From positions 3,088 to 67,087 of the forward strand of contig CALFTM010000048.1 in NCBI GenBank assembly GCA_937916355.1: a stretch of DNA of 64,000 nucleotides. The letters run 5' to 3'. The notes beneath the pieces are model-generated. The model was not told where the DNA came from and made no database searches. It worked only from the letters and a program-made list of their open reading frames with translations. Source of the DNA: an uncultured Bacteroidales bacterium. GTDB lineage: Bacteria > Bacteroidota > Bacteroidia > Bacteroidales > Paludibacteraceae. Below, piece by piece: positions 1-8,762 of the stretch (positions are counted from its first letter, which is position 1; each line of letters begins with the position of its first letter). The translations under genes and the position numbers were made by a program.

Positions 1-2
1 AC

Positions 3-473
3 GCAGAGGCAATGGCTCAAAGCACAGAAGAGGAGTTGTTCTCCTACATCCAAAGTGTCTCCTACCCCAATGCGAAAGCGACCCACCTATTAGGCATGGC
101 TCAACAAATCATGGAAAGGTTTAACGGAGAAGTGCCTTCGGATTTTGAACTTTTGCAGACGCTCCCCGGAGTCGGAAGAAAAACTGCCAATGTGGTTTGC
201 GCAACTGTTTTCAACCAACCTGCCATGCCCGTAGACACCCACGTTTTTCGTGTGGCACACCGCGTCGGACTATGCACATCCAAAGACAAGACTCCCTTTG
301 AGGTTGAAAAAAGGCTGAGAACTTACATCCCCACAGAAATTTTGTCCAAAGCACATCACTGGCTACTATTACACGGCAGATATGTGTGTACCGCACGTCT
401 ACCTCAGTGTGACAAATGTGGTATAAAAGATTTTTGCAAAAACAGACCTAAAGGAGAGAGAGCACCTCAATAG
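3..473 (+). CDS. nth: Endonuclease III, 5' end outside the window
   Basis: DNA glycosylase/AP lyase of base excision repair that removes oxidised pyrimidines. The frame is open to the left edge, so the N-terminus is missing and about 156 residues are visible. The helix-hairpin-helix motif LPGVGRKTANVV carries the catalytic lysine, and VDTHVFRV carries the catalytic aspartate. The C-terminus has the four-cysteine [4Fe-4S] loop with spacing C-X6-C-X2-C-X5-C (from CTARLPQC to FC). The gene ends just after this loop, as is normal for the family. Identification is secure; only the start is unknown. Confidence 0.96.
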   Translation, partial: AEAMAQSTEEELFSYIQSVSYPNAKATHLLGMAQQIMERFNGEVPSDFELLQTLPGVGRKTANVVCATVFNQPAMPVDTHVFRVAHRVGLCTSKDKTPFEVEKRLRTYIPTEILSKAHHWLLLHGRYVCTARLPQCDKCGIKDFCKNRPKGERAPQ

Positions 474-491
474 ATTCAGGACAAAACTCGA

Positions 492-1253
492 CTATTTCAA
501 AACATCCTGTACCAACCTCACAGAAAAACGGGCAACCTTAGGCAAACAATCTGTATATTCATCCTGAGAATCAAAATGGATGCGGCGCGCTCTTCGTGTC
601 CCTTCACAATCATCATCAGAACTCCAATAATCACCTCGTTCATTTAAATCAACAACAGTCATAAAGAAACAACCTAAATAACCTGCTGCAGGAAGAAAAA
701 CCGCACCTGCATTCTCCATTTCCATCCATTGCTCCGCAGTATATTTATTAGACATCCAGCCCCATTTTGACAACCAAAATTTCTGTCCGGGACTCTTGAA
801 ATCATCCGGTAGAAGAATGAGACCATTGACACCTTCGACATTTCCAACATTGCATTTTCCTTCTCGACTTAAAAGGTAGTTCCACTCTTTAGCACTTAAT
901 GTACGCCAAGAATTTGCCTTCCCTTTCTTGGTCACTTTTTCGCCCCAATCTTTAAGAGCAGAAATGCCCGTGATTGTATCATCAGCACCCCAAGCAAACA
1001 AATCGATCCAGCCAGAAAAAGAAGCATTTGTAAGATTATTGTTATCCTCCCCCACAACACTCCATTGACGATCTGCAAATCGCCACTTCTCAGTCTTGGG
1101 ACAATATTGCAAATTACCTTTTGAAAATCGAACTTTTTTTGTTTCTGAAACAGAAAATTCTCCATGAAGCACACCCTCATTATAATTCTGCGCCCACGAA
1201 AATGTTACAAAAGAACAACAAAAAAGCACCAATATTTTTTTCATTACTTTCAT
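492..1253 (-). CDS. Secreted Bacteroidota protein of unknown function
   Basis: A 253-residue protein with an N-terminal signal peptide (MKKILVLFCCSF followed by a small-residue cleavage region near SWAQ). The mature part begins with the FSVSETKKVRFSKGNLQY type of segment, then a W-rich region including GWIDLFAWG. I know this pattern from many uncharacterised secreted Bacteroidales proteins, but no function is established. An upstream in-frame ATG at 1283 would lie on the -7 promoter box (1281-1288), so the ATG at 1253 (or 1244) is preferred. It converges with nth, 18 bases away. Confidence 0.75.
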   Translation of the reverse strand: MKVMKKILVLFCCSFVTFSWAQNYNEGVLHGEFSVSETKKVRFSKGNLQYCPKTEKWRFADRQWSVVGEDNNNLTNASFSGWIDLFAWGADDTITGISALKDWGEKVTKKGKANSWRTLSAKEWNYLLSREGKCNVGNVEGVNGLILLPDDFKSPGQKFWLSKWGWMSNKYTAEQWMEMENAGAVFLPAAGYLGCFFMTVVDLNERGDYWSSDDDCEGTRRARRIHFDSQDEYTDCLPKVARFSVRLVQDVLK

Positions 1254-1280
1254 TTCGTTAAAAATAAAAAAGACTAATCG

Positions 1281-1288
1281 CAAATATA
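1281..1288 (-). promoter_or_regulatory. -7 promoter element for the 492-1253 gene
   Basis: Minus-strand TATATTTG matches the Bacteroidota -7 consensus TAnnTTTG. It lies 27 bases upstream of the ATG at 1253 and so argues against the upstream ATG at 1283. Confidence 0.6.
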
Positions 1289-1357
1289 AAAAAAATTAAT
1301 CTTCATACAACCACTTGCCGTTATTAAAATTTAGCATATCATTAACTACTCAAAAAC

Positions 1358-2096
1358 GAGAAAAATAAGCACATTCTATCATGCTTATTTTGCAAAACAT
1401 AGATATTTATTTAATTTTCAATAGATTACAAAGGAAAATTAATGCGTAAGTGATTGATTCGAGAGACTTTTTTATATTATTTTCTTTACAAAAAACATCA
1501 TAATACATACAAGAGAGAGAAAAATAAGCACATTCTATCATGCTTATTTTGCAAAACATAGACATTTATTTAATTTTCAATAGATTACAAAGGAAAATTA
1601 ATGCACAAGAGATTGATTCGAGAGACTTTTTTATATTATTTTCTTTACAAAAGAACATCATAACACAAAAAAGAGAGAAAAATAAGCATATTTTAACATG
1701 CTTATTTTGCAAAATATAGATATTTATTTAATTTTCAATATATTACAAAAGAAAATTAATACACAAGAGATTGATTTGAGTGACTTTACTATATTATTTT
1801 CTCTAAATCCAAAGCACATCATAACACACAAGATAGAGAGAGAAAAATAAGCACATTCTATCATGCTTATTTTACAAAACATAGATATTTATTTAATTTT
1901 CAATATATTACAAAAGAAAATTAATATACAAGAGATTGATTCGAGTGACTTTACTATATTATTTTCTTTCAAAAAAAAACATCATACGCACAAGAAAAGA
2001 GAGAAAAATAAACATATCAAACTATGCTTATTTTGCAAACAGTAAATATTCGCTTAATTTTCAATAAATTACAAAAGAAAATTATAAATCAAAAAG
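1358..2096. repeat. Five tandem 160-bp non-coding repeats with two hairpins each
   Basis: Units begin with GAGAAAAATAA at 1358, 1517, 1675, 1840 and 2001, giving periods of 159, 158, 165 and 161; the last unit is truncated. Each unit contains two inverted repeats. The first is AAAATAAGCA pairing with TGCTTATTTT (1362-1371 and 1382-1391 in unit 1). The second is TTAATTTTC pairing with GAAAATTAA (1411-1419 and 1434-1442). Loops and linkers vary while stems are largely kept. In unit 5 a stem mismatch is offset by extra CATA/TATG pairing. No convincing gene lies inside. The stretch fills the gap between the secreted protein and the ATPase gene. Confidence 0.85.
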
Positions 2097-2329
2097 AAAG
2101 AGTCAAGAAATTTTTCATCACACAATGAACAAATAAACACTGAAGACAAAATAGACACTTCGGTACTAACAAAAAAGATCAAAAAATTGATTAACAACCC
2201 ATTAAAAAACAAATCAAAATAGACTTTTCCAAAATCTATCACAAATAACAAAGTTAGTATACACTTATTTCTACAAATAAAGAAAAAATAAACACTATTA
2301 AACATATCTAATTATACAAAAATAAGAAC
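2097..2329. other. AT-rich spacer after the repeat array
   Basis: No supported gene is seen. A plus-strand frame is open from 2088 to a stop at 2217-2219 and reads like a charged C-terminal tail, but it has no start codon. It could be a leftover 3' end of a gene displaced by the repeats. Confidence 0.4.
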
Positions 2330-2337
2330 TATATTTG
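2330..2337 (+). promoter_or_regulatory. -7 promoter element for the DUF4143 ATPase
   Basis: TATATTTG matches TAnnTTTG, 27 bases before the ATG at 2365. No clear -33 TTTG is seen. Confidence 0.5.
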
Positions 2338-2364
2338 TGCATACAATAATTCACTTCGAAAGTT

Positions 2365-3825
2365 ATGGAATATACAGATTTATTAGAAAGACAAATCATA
2401 GGCAGACTAAAGGTTGATAACCCATGGTGGCTTGAGGGTTCTGTACCTGATTTTTTCACAAGAATGTCCCCTCGGCTATACCTTAATATCTTCATGCCGT
2501 TACTTCTCTCAGAAGAACTACGCAGAGCCTTGATACTTATGGGACCACGAAGAGTGGGTAAAACTGTAATGATGTTTCATGCAATACAAAAACTTATAGA
2601 TAGTGGTATTCCTGCTCAAAATATCATCTACATTTCCGTAGAGACCCCTATTTATAATAAAATATATTTGGAACAGTTATACAGGTTAGCGTGCCAAACA
2701 TTAGAGAAGGATCCTGAAAAAGAACAAATGTTTGTTTTTTTTGATGAAATCCAGTACCTGAAGGAGTGGGAGATAAACTTAAAATCGTTGGTTGACACAT
2801 ATCGTAATGTCAAATTTGTGGCATCAGGTTCGGCAGCTGCGGAGCTTAAAAAAAAGAGCGATGAGAGTGGTGCCGGACGTTTCACGGACTTCAGCCTACC
2901 TCCCCTGACATTCTACGAATACCTCCATCTAAAAGGGTATTCCAACATCATGCTACCTAACACAATCGACTGGCATGGTACCGAAGCGCAAATATTCAAA
3001 GCACTCGACCAACAGAAACTCAACGAACTATTTCTCGACTATATCAACTATGGAGGTTACCCAGAAGTCGTCTTCTCTGAAAAGATAAGGGAAGACCCTG
3101 GTCAGTTCATCCGGCACGATATAATAGACAAAGTATTGCTACGAGATTTGCCAAGCCTGTACGGCATCAGCGACGTACAAGAGCTAAACTCTCTATTCAC
3201 AATGATTGCGTACCATTCTGGGGCACAATTTTCATACGAAACATTATCTAAAAGTTCGGGCGTGAAAAAGGAAACCCTAAAGAAATACATAAGTTATCTT
3301 GAAGCTGCGTTTTTAGTAAAAGTATTACGTAGAACCGATGACACTGCAAAACACTATCAGAGGGAGACCCAATTTAAAATATACCTCACTAACCCCTCCC
3401 TTAGATGTGCTCTTTTTCAACCTATCAATGAACATGATGCAGAAATCGGAGACATGGTGGAAACTGCAGTCTTCGCCCAATGGATTCCAAGGAAAGGAAC
3501 TTCTATTCGATACGCAAATTGGAGAACTGGAAAAAAACAACAAGGAGAAGTGGACATTGTCGGACTAAACATGGCAAAACAGAAACCAGACTGGGCTGTT
3601 GAACTGAAATGGACAGACCGATACTATGACCGTCCTAACGAATTAGAATCACTGATATACTTCATGGACCAAAACGACATGAAATCCGCACTTGTGACTA
3701 GCATAAGCAAAAGCGGAGAAGTGAAGATAAAAGACAAAACGTTACTGTTTATCCCTGTCTCGTGTTACGCCTACATTGTTGGAAAAAACACATTGAACCG
3801 AACAAAAGTGATGTATGGGTTATGA
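2365..3825 (+). CDS. AAA ATPase with DUF4143 C-terminal domain
   Basis: A 486-residue protein of the AAA_14/DUF4143 family, cytoplasmic P-loop ATPases whose role is not established. Walker A is GPRRVGKT at residues 60-67 and Walker B is VFFDEIQ near 124-130. A SGSAA sensor-like motif follows near 154. The C-terminal part contains GEVDIVG and, further on, AVELKW, the arrangement of a PD-(D/E)XK nuclease-like fold. Start is the ATG behind a good -7 box. It stands alone, flanked by a repeat array and gene remnants, which fits an accessory gene. The family assignment is firm; any defence or mobility role is a guess. Confidence 0.85.
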   Translation: MEYTDLLERQIIGRLKVDNPWWLEGSVPDFFTRMSPRLYLNIFMPLLLSEELRRALILMGPRRVGKTVMMFHAIQKLIDSGIPAQNIIYISVETPIYNKIYLEQLYRLACQTLEKDPEKEQMFVFFDEIQYLKEWEINLKSLVDTYRNVKFVASGSAAAELKKKSDESGAGRFTDFSLPPLTFYEYLHLKGYSNIMLPNTIDWHGTEAQIFKALDQQKLNELFLDYINYGGYPEVVFSEKIREDPGQFIRHDIIDKVLLRDLPSLYGISDVQELNSLFTMIAYHSGAQFSYETLSKSSGVKKETLKKYISYLEAAFLVKVLRRTDDTAKHYQRETQFKIYLTNPSLRCALFQPINEHDAEIGDMVETAVFAQWIPRKGTSIRYANWRTGKKQQGEVDIVGLNMAKQKPDWAVELKWTDRYYDRPNELESLIYFMDQNDMKSALVTSISKSGEVKIKDKTLLFIPVSCYAYIVGKNTLNRTKVMYGL

Positions 3826-3915
3826 CACTTACATGGTTTACGAAAACACCTTTCTTGCGATGTTGGAGGACAAATGAAGATGATGTTCAGTGAGAACAGA
3901 GCGCACACTTTCTTT

Positions 3916-4016
3916 AGGAGGGTTCTATAAATCCTTTTCGCGAAATTATTGAATTTATTCCAAGCTACAAGAGAGCGAAACAAATCAAAAAAAGCGATTT
4001 TATAGAACGCTCCTTT
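3916..4016. repeat. Imperfect inverted repeat, possible MITE-like element
   Basis: AGGAGGGTTCTATAAATC at 3916-3933 is matched in inverted orientation by 3996-4016 (GATTTTATAGAACGCTCC at its core), with one mismatch and one bulged base. The arms enclose about 62 bases. The element sits between the ATPase gene and a helicase remnant. A minus-strand open frame (3771-4049) crosses it but shows no domain. It could be a small non-autonomous element or a stem-loop. Confidence 0.45.
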
Positions 4017-4061
4017 AACCAATGTTTGATACCACGTAAAGTTAGGCATAGTTTACCCATT

Positions 4062-4319
4062 TCAACAATTCATTTCTTCTTCATATTTAAAGAACTCATG
4101 CAACTCACGATCTGTTTTACTATTAACCCAATTTTCACCCACACCAACTACCAAATCCGCCAATCCCTTTTTTGCTTGGATTATCTCATCCAGTTTCTCT
4201 TCAAAAGTCCCTTTTGTAATAAAACGATATACACAAACATCAGACCTTTGACCGATTCTATAAGCTCTGTCATTCGCCTGATTTTCGGCGGCAGGATTCC
4301 ACCACAAATCAACAATCAT
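4062..4319 (-). pseudogene. C-terminal remnant of a SNF2-family helicase
   Basis: The 85 codons begin at the end of the second RecA-like domain: DLWWNPAAENQA followed by DRAYRIGQ, which is SNF2 motif VI with its arginine finger. The tail (VYRFITKGTFEEK) is also typical. Everything upstream, including the Walker motifs, is missing. In-frame codons before the apparent ATG soon lose similarity, and the immunity-like gene begins directly behind. This is a decayed fragment without an ATPase core rather than a working gene. Confidence 0.8.
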
Positions 4320-4324
4320 CCAAA

Positions 4325-4672
4325 TTACCCCTCCATCGCAGCAAAAACAAAATTATACAAATAATTTTCATTTGACAACCTTTCTTGAACAAACGAAATG
4401 GCCATTTCATGACTCCTTAAAAAAAATTCTTGCGGGGTTTCATTTTCTTTCGGAGAACAAAACCAATTCTCATAAGTAAGAGAAATTTCATCTCCATCTA
4501 ATATATACACATCACCACCTAAAATATTATAAAAATTTTCTTTTAAGGCTTCAATAATCTTAAGTGCTTCTTCTCTTGGAAAAGCATAACCGTAAGTCCC
4601 AAAAGGAAGAAGAAAATAATACCTTTCGATATTATTTTCTTCTATCATTTCTTTAATCGTCATCCTTCTCAT
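4325..4672 (-). CDS. Possible immunity protein, Imm40-like
   Basis: A 115-residue cytoplasmic protein without signal peptide. Features are an N-terminal FGTYGYAFPREEAL stretch, a central LGGDVYILDGDEI motif, YENWFCSPKENE, and a helical C-terminus with FFLRSHEMAISFV. The GGDVY plus D/ENWYC pattern resembles the Imm40 family of immunity proteins from polymorphic-toxin loci. No toxin gene lies beside it, so it may be an orphan immunity gene. The assignment rests on motif memory only. It could alternatively start at the internal ATG three codons later. Confidence 0.5.
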   Translation of the reverse strand: MRRMTIKEMIEENNIERYYFLLPFGTYGYAFPREEALKIIEALKENFYNILGGDVYILDGDEISLTYENWFCSPKENETPQEFFLRSHEMAISFVQERLSNENYLYNFVFAAMEG

Positions 4673-4712
4673 CTTTCACCAATCATTTTCTGACAAAGGG
4701 AAAGCATGCTTT

Positions 4713-5234
4713 TCAACACTCCTCCTCATACCATTTTGAATATTTTTGGTATGCGTCCGCCGATTTCTGCATCATCTCTTTAGCTTGCTGTTCATCCAAT
4801 TCTTTTATCTTCTTTGCCGGAGTTCCTGCATAAATACTATTGGGTTCAAGAATGGAATTTTTTGTCACTACCGCACCGGCCGCAATAATGGTATTTTCAC
4901 CCACCACAGCATTATCCAACACGACCGCTCCCATTCCCACCAATACATTATTACCAATCTTCGCTCCATGAATGATGGCATTATGCCCCACCGTCACGTT
5001 ATCCCCCACCTCCACGATTGATTTTTCAAATGTAGCATGAAGCACGCAACCGTCTTGGATATTGGAATTTCGACCTATTTTAATCGCACCCACATCTCCT
5101 CTGAGTACCGCACCAAACCAGACGCTACTACCCTCCGCAATCTCCACCTCACCAATCAGTGTTGCAGTCTCCGCAAGATACACGTCAGTTGCGATTTGAG
5201 GTTCAAAACCTCTCAATTTCTTTATCAGAGCCAT
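4713..5234 (-). CDS. Gamma-carbonic-anhydrase-like hexapeptide protein
   Basis: A 173-residue left-handed beta-helix protein of the YrdA/PaaY/CaiE group, probably a trimeric metal-binding enzyme. Hexapeptide turns run from about residue 17 to 140. Three histidines at 66 (VLHATF), 84 (VGHNA) and 89 (IIHGA) match the zinc ligands of gamma-carbonic anhydrases. The usual C-terminal helix follows YAGTPAKKI. It lies 19 bases downstream of the thioredoxin-fold gene on the same strand and is probably cotranscribed. Carbonic anhydrase activity is plausible but unproven for this subgroup. Confidence 0.88.
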   Translation of the reverse strand: MALIKKLRGFEPQIATDVYLAETATLIGEVEIAEGSSVWFGAVLRGDVGAIKIGRNSNIQDGCVLHATFEKSIVEVGDNVTVGHNAIIHGAKIGNNVLVGMGAVVLDNAVVGENTIIAAGAVVTKNSILEPNSIYAGTPAKKIKELDEQQAKEMMQKSADAYQKYSKWYEEEC

Positions 5235-5253
5235 TTCTAAAATCCTATAGGAA

Positions 5254-6663
5254 CTACTTCTTATCCTTCTTGCGATTCACAAGTTCCTCTTCCAATATCA
5301 TGTCCAAAGTCTCCATGTCGATCTTCTTGGCAATGATCTTTCTGTTCTTATCAAGCAAATAGAGAGCCGGCGTCGCCGAGGTGTCATAAGAATCCCAGAA
5401 CCAAGACTCTCGCTCCGGATCCCACACATTGACCCAATCATTCAACTTATGTTTATTGACAAACTCCATCCACTCCTTTCGGTCGGTCTGGGTATAAACT
5501 GCAAACACCTCAAATCCTTTATCTTTCCACTTTGAATAAACCGAGTCGTGAAGTACCGGCGTTGTCTTACGACAATGTCCGCAGGAAGGCTCATAGAAAT
5601 AGACCAACACGCACTCCGACTTGATCTGGCTCAATTTCACGAAGTCATTCATAGAGTCGCGCACCGCCAACTCCTTCGCCTGCATTCCAATGAGGTTATG
5701 TCTGATTTTCTTCGCCTCTTTCCTCAAGGTGTTCACCCACGCAGTGTCAGCCCAAGTCGCCAATCCTGAGAAATAGTACTTTTCAGCGATTAAGTACCAC
5801 ATCTTGTCCATTCCCATCATCTTGCTTGAGATACCATAGTTGATCATCTTGCTGGTCATCACTTTAAATGTCAAGCTATCACCACGGCTCTTTTCGATCA
5901 AATCGAAAGCAGCGGCAGCCAGCGTGTCTGGGTCTTGCAAAATATGCTTGCTGATATAACCATCCACCATATTCGTGAAATACGGAGTACGGAGGAAACG
6001 AGGGTCACTCAAATTGATATTGTCAAAATAGTGACGTTTAAAATGTTGGTAACGACTACGATTGCGGATAGAATCTGGCAACTCCTTCATTTCAGGAGTC
6101 TCAACAGGAATCGTTCCTTTGATATATGCTCCTAAGAAATCCTTTTCGTGATTGGTCAGCACCTCATTTTGGCGAGACATCACCTCCTCAGTCATCGCAT
6201 CAAGCTTTTTACCAAAACTTGCCGAATCGACCTTTTTGTCCCGATAATCTTTCACCAATTCAGACCGTTTTTTATTCATATCCGAAAGGAATGTGAAATA
6301 GTTTTGAAAATCCACACTCTCTGCCGCACCATTGATTTTTGCGTTATTGATTTTGGTGGTATCCACACTAACTTGGATATTCTGGTCACTACCGACCAAC
6401 AAATCAAAATACTTGTTGGAGTTGAAGAAGATGATGTAAACACCCTCATCCAACTTCTTATCTCCTTTGAAAGCCCCCTGCCCTTTGGAGTTCAATACAA
6501 CTGTATCTTTTGAGTAAGTTCCTCCATTCATATAATAGGCGAGGTACACCGTGTCATTCTTCACCTGCGGCACGTTCAAAGAGATATTGTAACCTGAAGC
6601 AGCATAAGCTGAACCCATAAACAGACCACACAAGAGGGTCAATGCACAAAATATTTTTTTCAT
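5254..6663 (-). CDS. Secreted thioredoxin-fold protein with N-terminal DUF4369-like domain
   Basis: A 469-residue periplasmic protein. It has a signal peptide (MKKIFCALTLLCGLF, cleavage near AYAAS), a DUF4369-like beta domain to about residue 110, a helical DUF5106-like middle, and a C-terminal TlpA-type thioredoxin domain with active site YEPSCGHCRK and a cis-proline region SATPALYLL. A TTG nine bases upstream is possible, but the ATG at 6663 begins a better signal peptide. It is likely a thiol-disulfide oxidoreductase; the substrate is unknown. A near-match promoter box (AATCTTTG, minus strand) lies upstream. Confidence 0.85.
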   Translation of the reverse strand: MKKIFCALTLLCGLFMGSAYAASGYNISLNVPQVKNDTVYLAYYMNGGTYSKDTVVLNSKGQGAFKGDKKLDEGVYIIFFNSNKYFDLLVGSDQNIQVSVDTTKINNAKINGAAESVDFQNYFTFLSDMNKKRSELVKDYRDKKVDSASFGKKLDAMTEEVMSRQNEVLTNHEKDFLGAYIKGTIPVETPEMKELPDSIRNRSRYQHFKRHYFDNINLSDPRFLRTPYFTNMVDGYISKHILQDPDTLAAAAFDLIEKSRGDSLTFKVMTSKMINYGISSKMMGMDKMWYLIAEKYYFSGLATWADTAWVNTLRKEAKKIRHNLIGMQAKELAVRDSMNDFVKLSQIKSECVLVYFYEPSCGHCRKTTPVLHDSVYSKWKDKGFEVFAVYTQTDRKEWMEFVNKHKLNDWVNVWDPERESWFWDSYDTSATPALYLLDKNRKIIAKKIDMETLDMILEEELVNRKKDKK

Positions 6664-6737
6664 ATCTAACAAGCTAATCGTTTCTAAATTTTAGTTGTTT
6701 ACAAAGATTATGCGAAATTAAAAAAAATATAAGTTTT

Positions 6738-8522
6738 TCACAATTTTTCCGTAACTTCTTTCAGCCAATCTTTCGCTTTTTTGGAGAAAAGTCTCGGTAA
6801 TATTTCAGTCCGAACCTTTTCATGGTAGTTGTTCACCCAAGCAATCTCCTTTTCGTCGAGCATGGTTTTATCAATCAGGCGAGGCTCGTAAGGAAAGAGC
6901 GTAAGTGTTTCAAACCGTAGAAATTCGCCAAACTCACTTCTTCCATCCGCCACCACTTGCACCATGTTTTCTATTCGGATGCCATGCACCCCTGCTCGAT
7001 AGACTCCGGGTTCATCAGACAATAACATACCCTCCTGCAAGACTGCTGAAGTATTGCCTGTCCGACTAATTTTTTGAGGGCCTTCATGAACACTTAAAAA
7101 GAAACCGACACCATGCCCAGTACCATGCCCATAATCCAACCCCTCTCTCCACAAATGCTGATGGGCAAGCACATCCAATTCACCCCCTCTCGTCCCCTTC
7201 AAAAAACGGGCGGAAGCCAAGGCGATGTGTCCTTTCAACACTGCGGTATAATCTCTTTTTTGCTCCGCCGTCGGCACTCCGAACGCAAAGACCCTCGTTA
7301 TATCAGTTGTTCCATCGTAATAATTTCCTCCGGAATCAATCAGCAACAAAGAGTCTGTCCCCACCTCTGCACAATCCTCTTCTTTCGGAGAATAGTGAAC
7401 GACCGCACCATTGGGGCCATAGGCTGAAATCGTTTCAAAACTATCAGAAAAGTAGTTTTCCTGCATTTTTCTATGCTTCGCTAAAATTCTCGAAACATCA
7501 ATTTCCGTAGTACGAACATGCTCTTCTATCCTCGTTTTGATTTCTGAAATCGCCTCAACAAGTGCCACACCATCCTTCACCATGGCATTGCGAACGCAAC
7601 GGCACTCCGTGGCATTCTTCACACTTTTCAAAAGTGGAACGGGAGAGGGTTCGCTGCAATGATGATAATATGGAGCGAAACAATGGAACAGGTTGTGGTT
7701 CAATCGTGACGGATCTATGGAAAACTTCACATCCGACCGGCAAGAAAATTTCTTCACATAACCCTTCACCTTCTCATAGCGGCAAATTCGCACTTTATTT
7801 TCTTTGAGATATTTTTTCATGCCTTCGTCAAAACGACTCTCATCGGCAAAAAGGATAGATGTGCCATTTCTCGCCAAAATCGCATAAGAAATCACGTAGG
7901 GCGTGTATGAAGAATCTGAAGAGCGAATATTGAATGTCCATGCAATATCATCTAAAGAAGAGAGGAAGAGGTGGGTGACTTCCGAAGAAATCGAAGCAAA
8001 AATCCTTTCTTTCTTTTCCGAAAAAGATTCTCCACAATATTCCACCGGATGCAAAAAAACGGGAGTATTGGGCAAATCTGGCATATCAACATACTTATCT
8101 AATCGAAAATCTGTAAAAAAACAACCATCTTCTTGCCTGACGATAGAATATAATTTATCTGTAAATGATTTTGAGAAAAAATCACCATCGAATACGACTG
8201 TGTGATAAAACTCTTCAAAGCTTGCAAGCCATTCCAAAGGTTCTTCTCCTGTAACCATCTGTTTGATGGAAATGGAGGTTCCCTGCAACTCCTTTTCCGC
8301 CTGCAACAGATAGCGTGAGTCTGTCCACAAAAAGTCACCGAAATCAGATAGCACCAAAAATCCATTGGAGCCAGAAAAACCGGTAACACGTTCCAATATC
8401 TTCCAACGCTCACAAGGATACTCACTCAAATGAGGGTCTCCGGTGGTCAAAAAGAAAAATTTTGCTTTTTCCCTCTCCATTTTTCTCTTTATTTTCGCTA
8501 TGATTTCCAGTCTTTTTTCCAT
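6738..8522 (-). CDS. pepP: Xaa-Pro aminopeptidase (M24B, aminopeptidase P family)
   Basis: A 594-residue cytoplasmic metallopeptidase that removes N-terminal residues preceding proline. Two creatinase-type N-terminal domains (about 1-310) precede the pita-bread catalytic domain. The dinuclear metal ligands are visible: LLIDSGG and TTDITR (two Asp, near 394-405), HGTGHGVG (His, near 469), DEPGVY (Glu, near 504) and IRIENM (Glu, near 518). The long three-domain form is usual in Bacteroidota and eukaryotes. No signal peptide. The gene stands alone on its strand, with no clear promoter box. Confidence 0.92.
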   Translation of the reverse strand: MEKRLEIIAKIKRKMEREKAKFFFLTTGDPHLSEYPCERWKILERVTGFSGSNGFLVLSDFGDFLWTDSRYLLQAEKELQGTSISIKQMVTGEEPLEWLASFEEFYHTVVFDGDFFSKSFTDKLYSIVRQEDGCFFTDFRLDKYVDMPDLPNTPVFLHPVEYCGESFSEKKERIFASISSEVTHLFLSSLDDIAWTFNIRSSDSSYTPYVISYAILARNGTSILFADESRFDEGMKKYLKENKVRICRYEKVKGYVKKFSCRSDVKFSIDPSRLNHNLFHCFAPYYHHCSEPSPVPLLKSVKNATECRCVRNAMVKDGVALVEAISEIKTRIEEHVRTTEIDVSRILAKHRKMQENYFSDSFETISAYGPNGAVVHYSPKEEDCAEVGTDSLLLIDSGGNYYDGTTDITRVFAFGVPTAEQKRDYTAVLKGHIALASARFLKGTRGGELDVLAHQHLWREGLDYGHGTGHGVGFFLSVHEGPQKISRTGNTSAVLQEGMLLSDEPGVYRAGVHGIRIENMVQVVADGRSEFGEFLRFETLTLFPYEPRLIDKTMLDEKEIAWVNNYHEKVRTEILPRLFSKKAKDWLKEVTEKL

Positions 8523-8727
8523 AACCTACATCTTATTTCTCTCTGTTTCTATAAAAACAACTTTTATAAAATAGATTTTATGTTTTAGGATTCTAATTTA
8601 TAGAAGCTGCCTTTATTTTTTATGTTACTAAATGAACAATTTGAACAAAAATAGGCATAAAAGACCATCTTTCTCGAAATTTCAGATAGTTATTTTAATA
8701 TTATTCCTTAAAAGTTGTAAAATAAAC

Positions 8728-8735
8728 TATATTTG
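8728..8735 (+). promoter_or_regulatory. -7 promoter element for the AsmA/GT51 gene
   Basis: TATATTTG matches TAnnTTTG, 27 bases before the ATG at 8763. It is the only such box in the 240-base divergent spacer. Confidence 0.5.
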
Positions 8736-8762
8736 CAAAGCAACTACATAGAATTATAGAGA

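Noticed and set aside
1863..2045. 60-codon frame inside the repeats
   Set aside because: It is built from repeat hairpins and linkers, is low in complexity, and is not maintained as a frame in the other units.
1358..2096. Regular repeats suggesting a CRISPR array
   Set aside because: Units are about 160 bases and similar along their whole length, with no short direct repeat plus unique spacer pattern, and no cas genes lie nearby.
3771..4049. 92-codon minus-strand frame across the ATPase 3' end and the inverted-repeat element
   Set aside because: It overlaps a real gene, spans the palindromic element and shows no domain or ribosome binding site.
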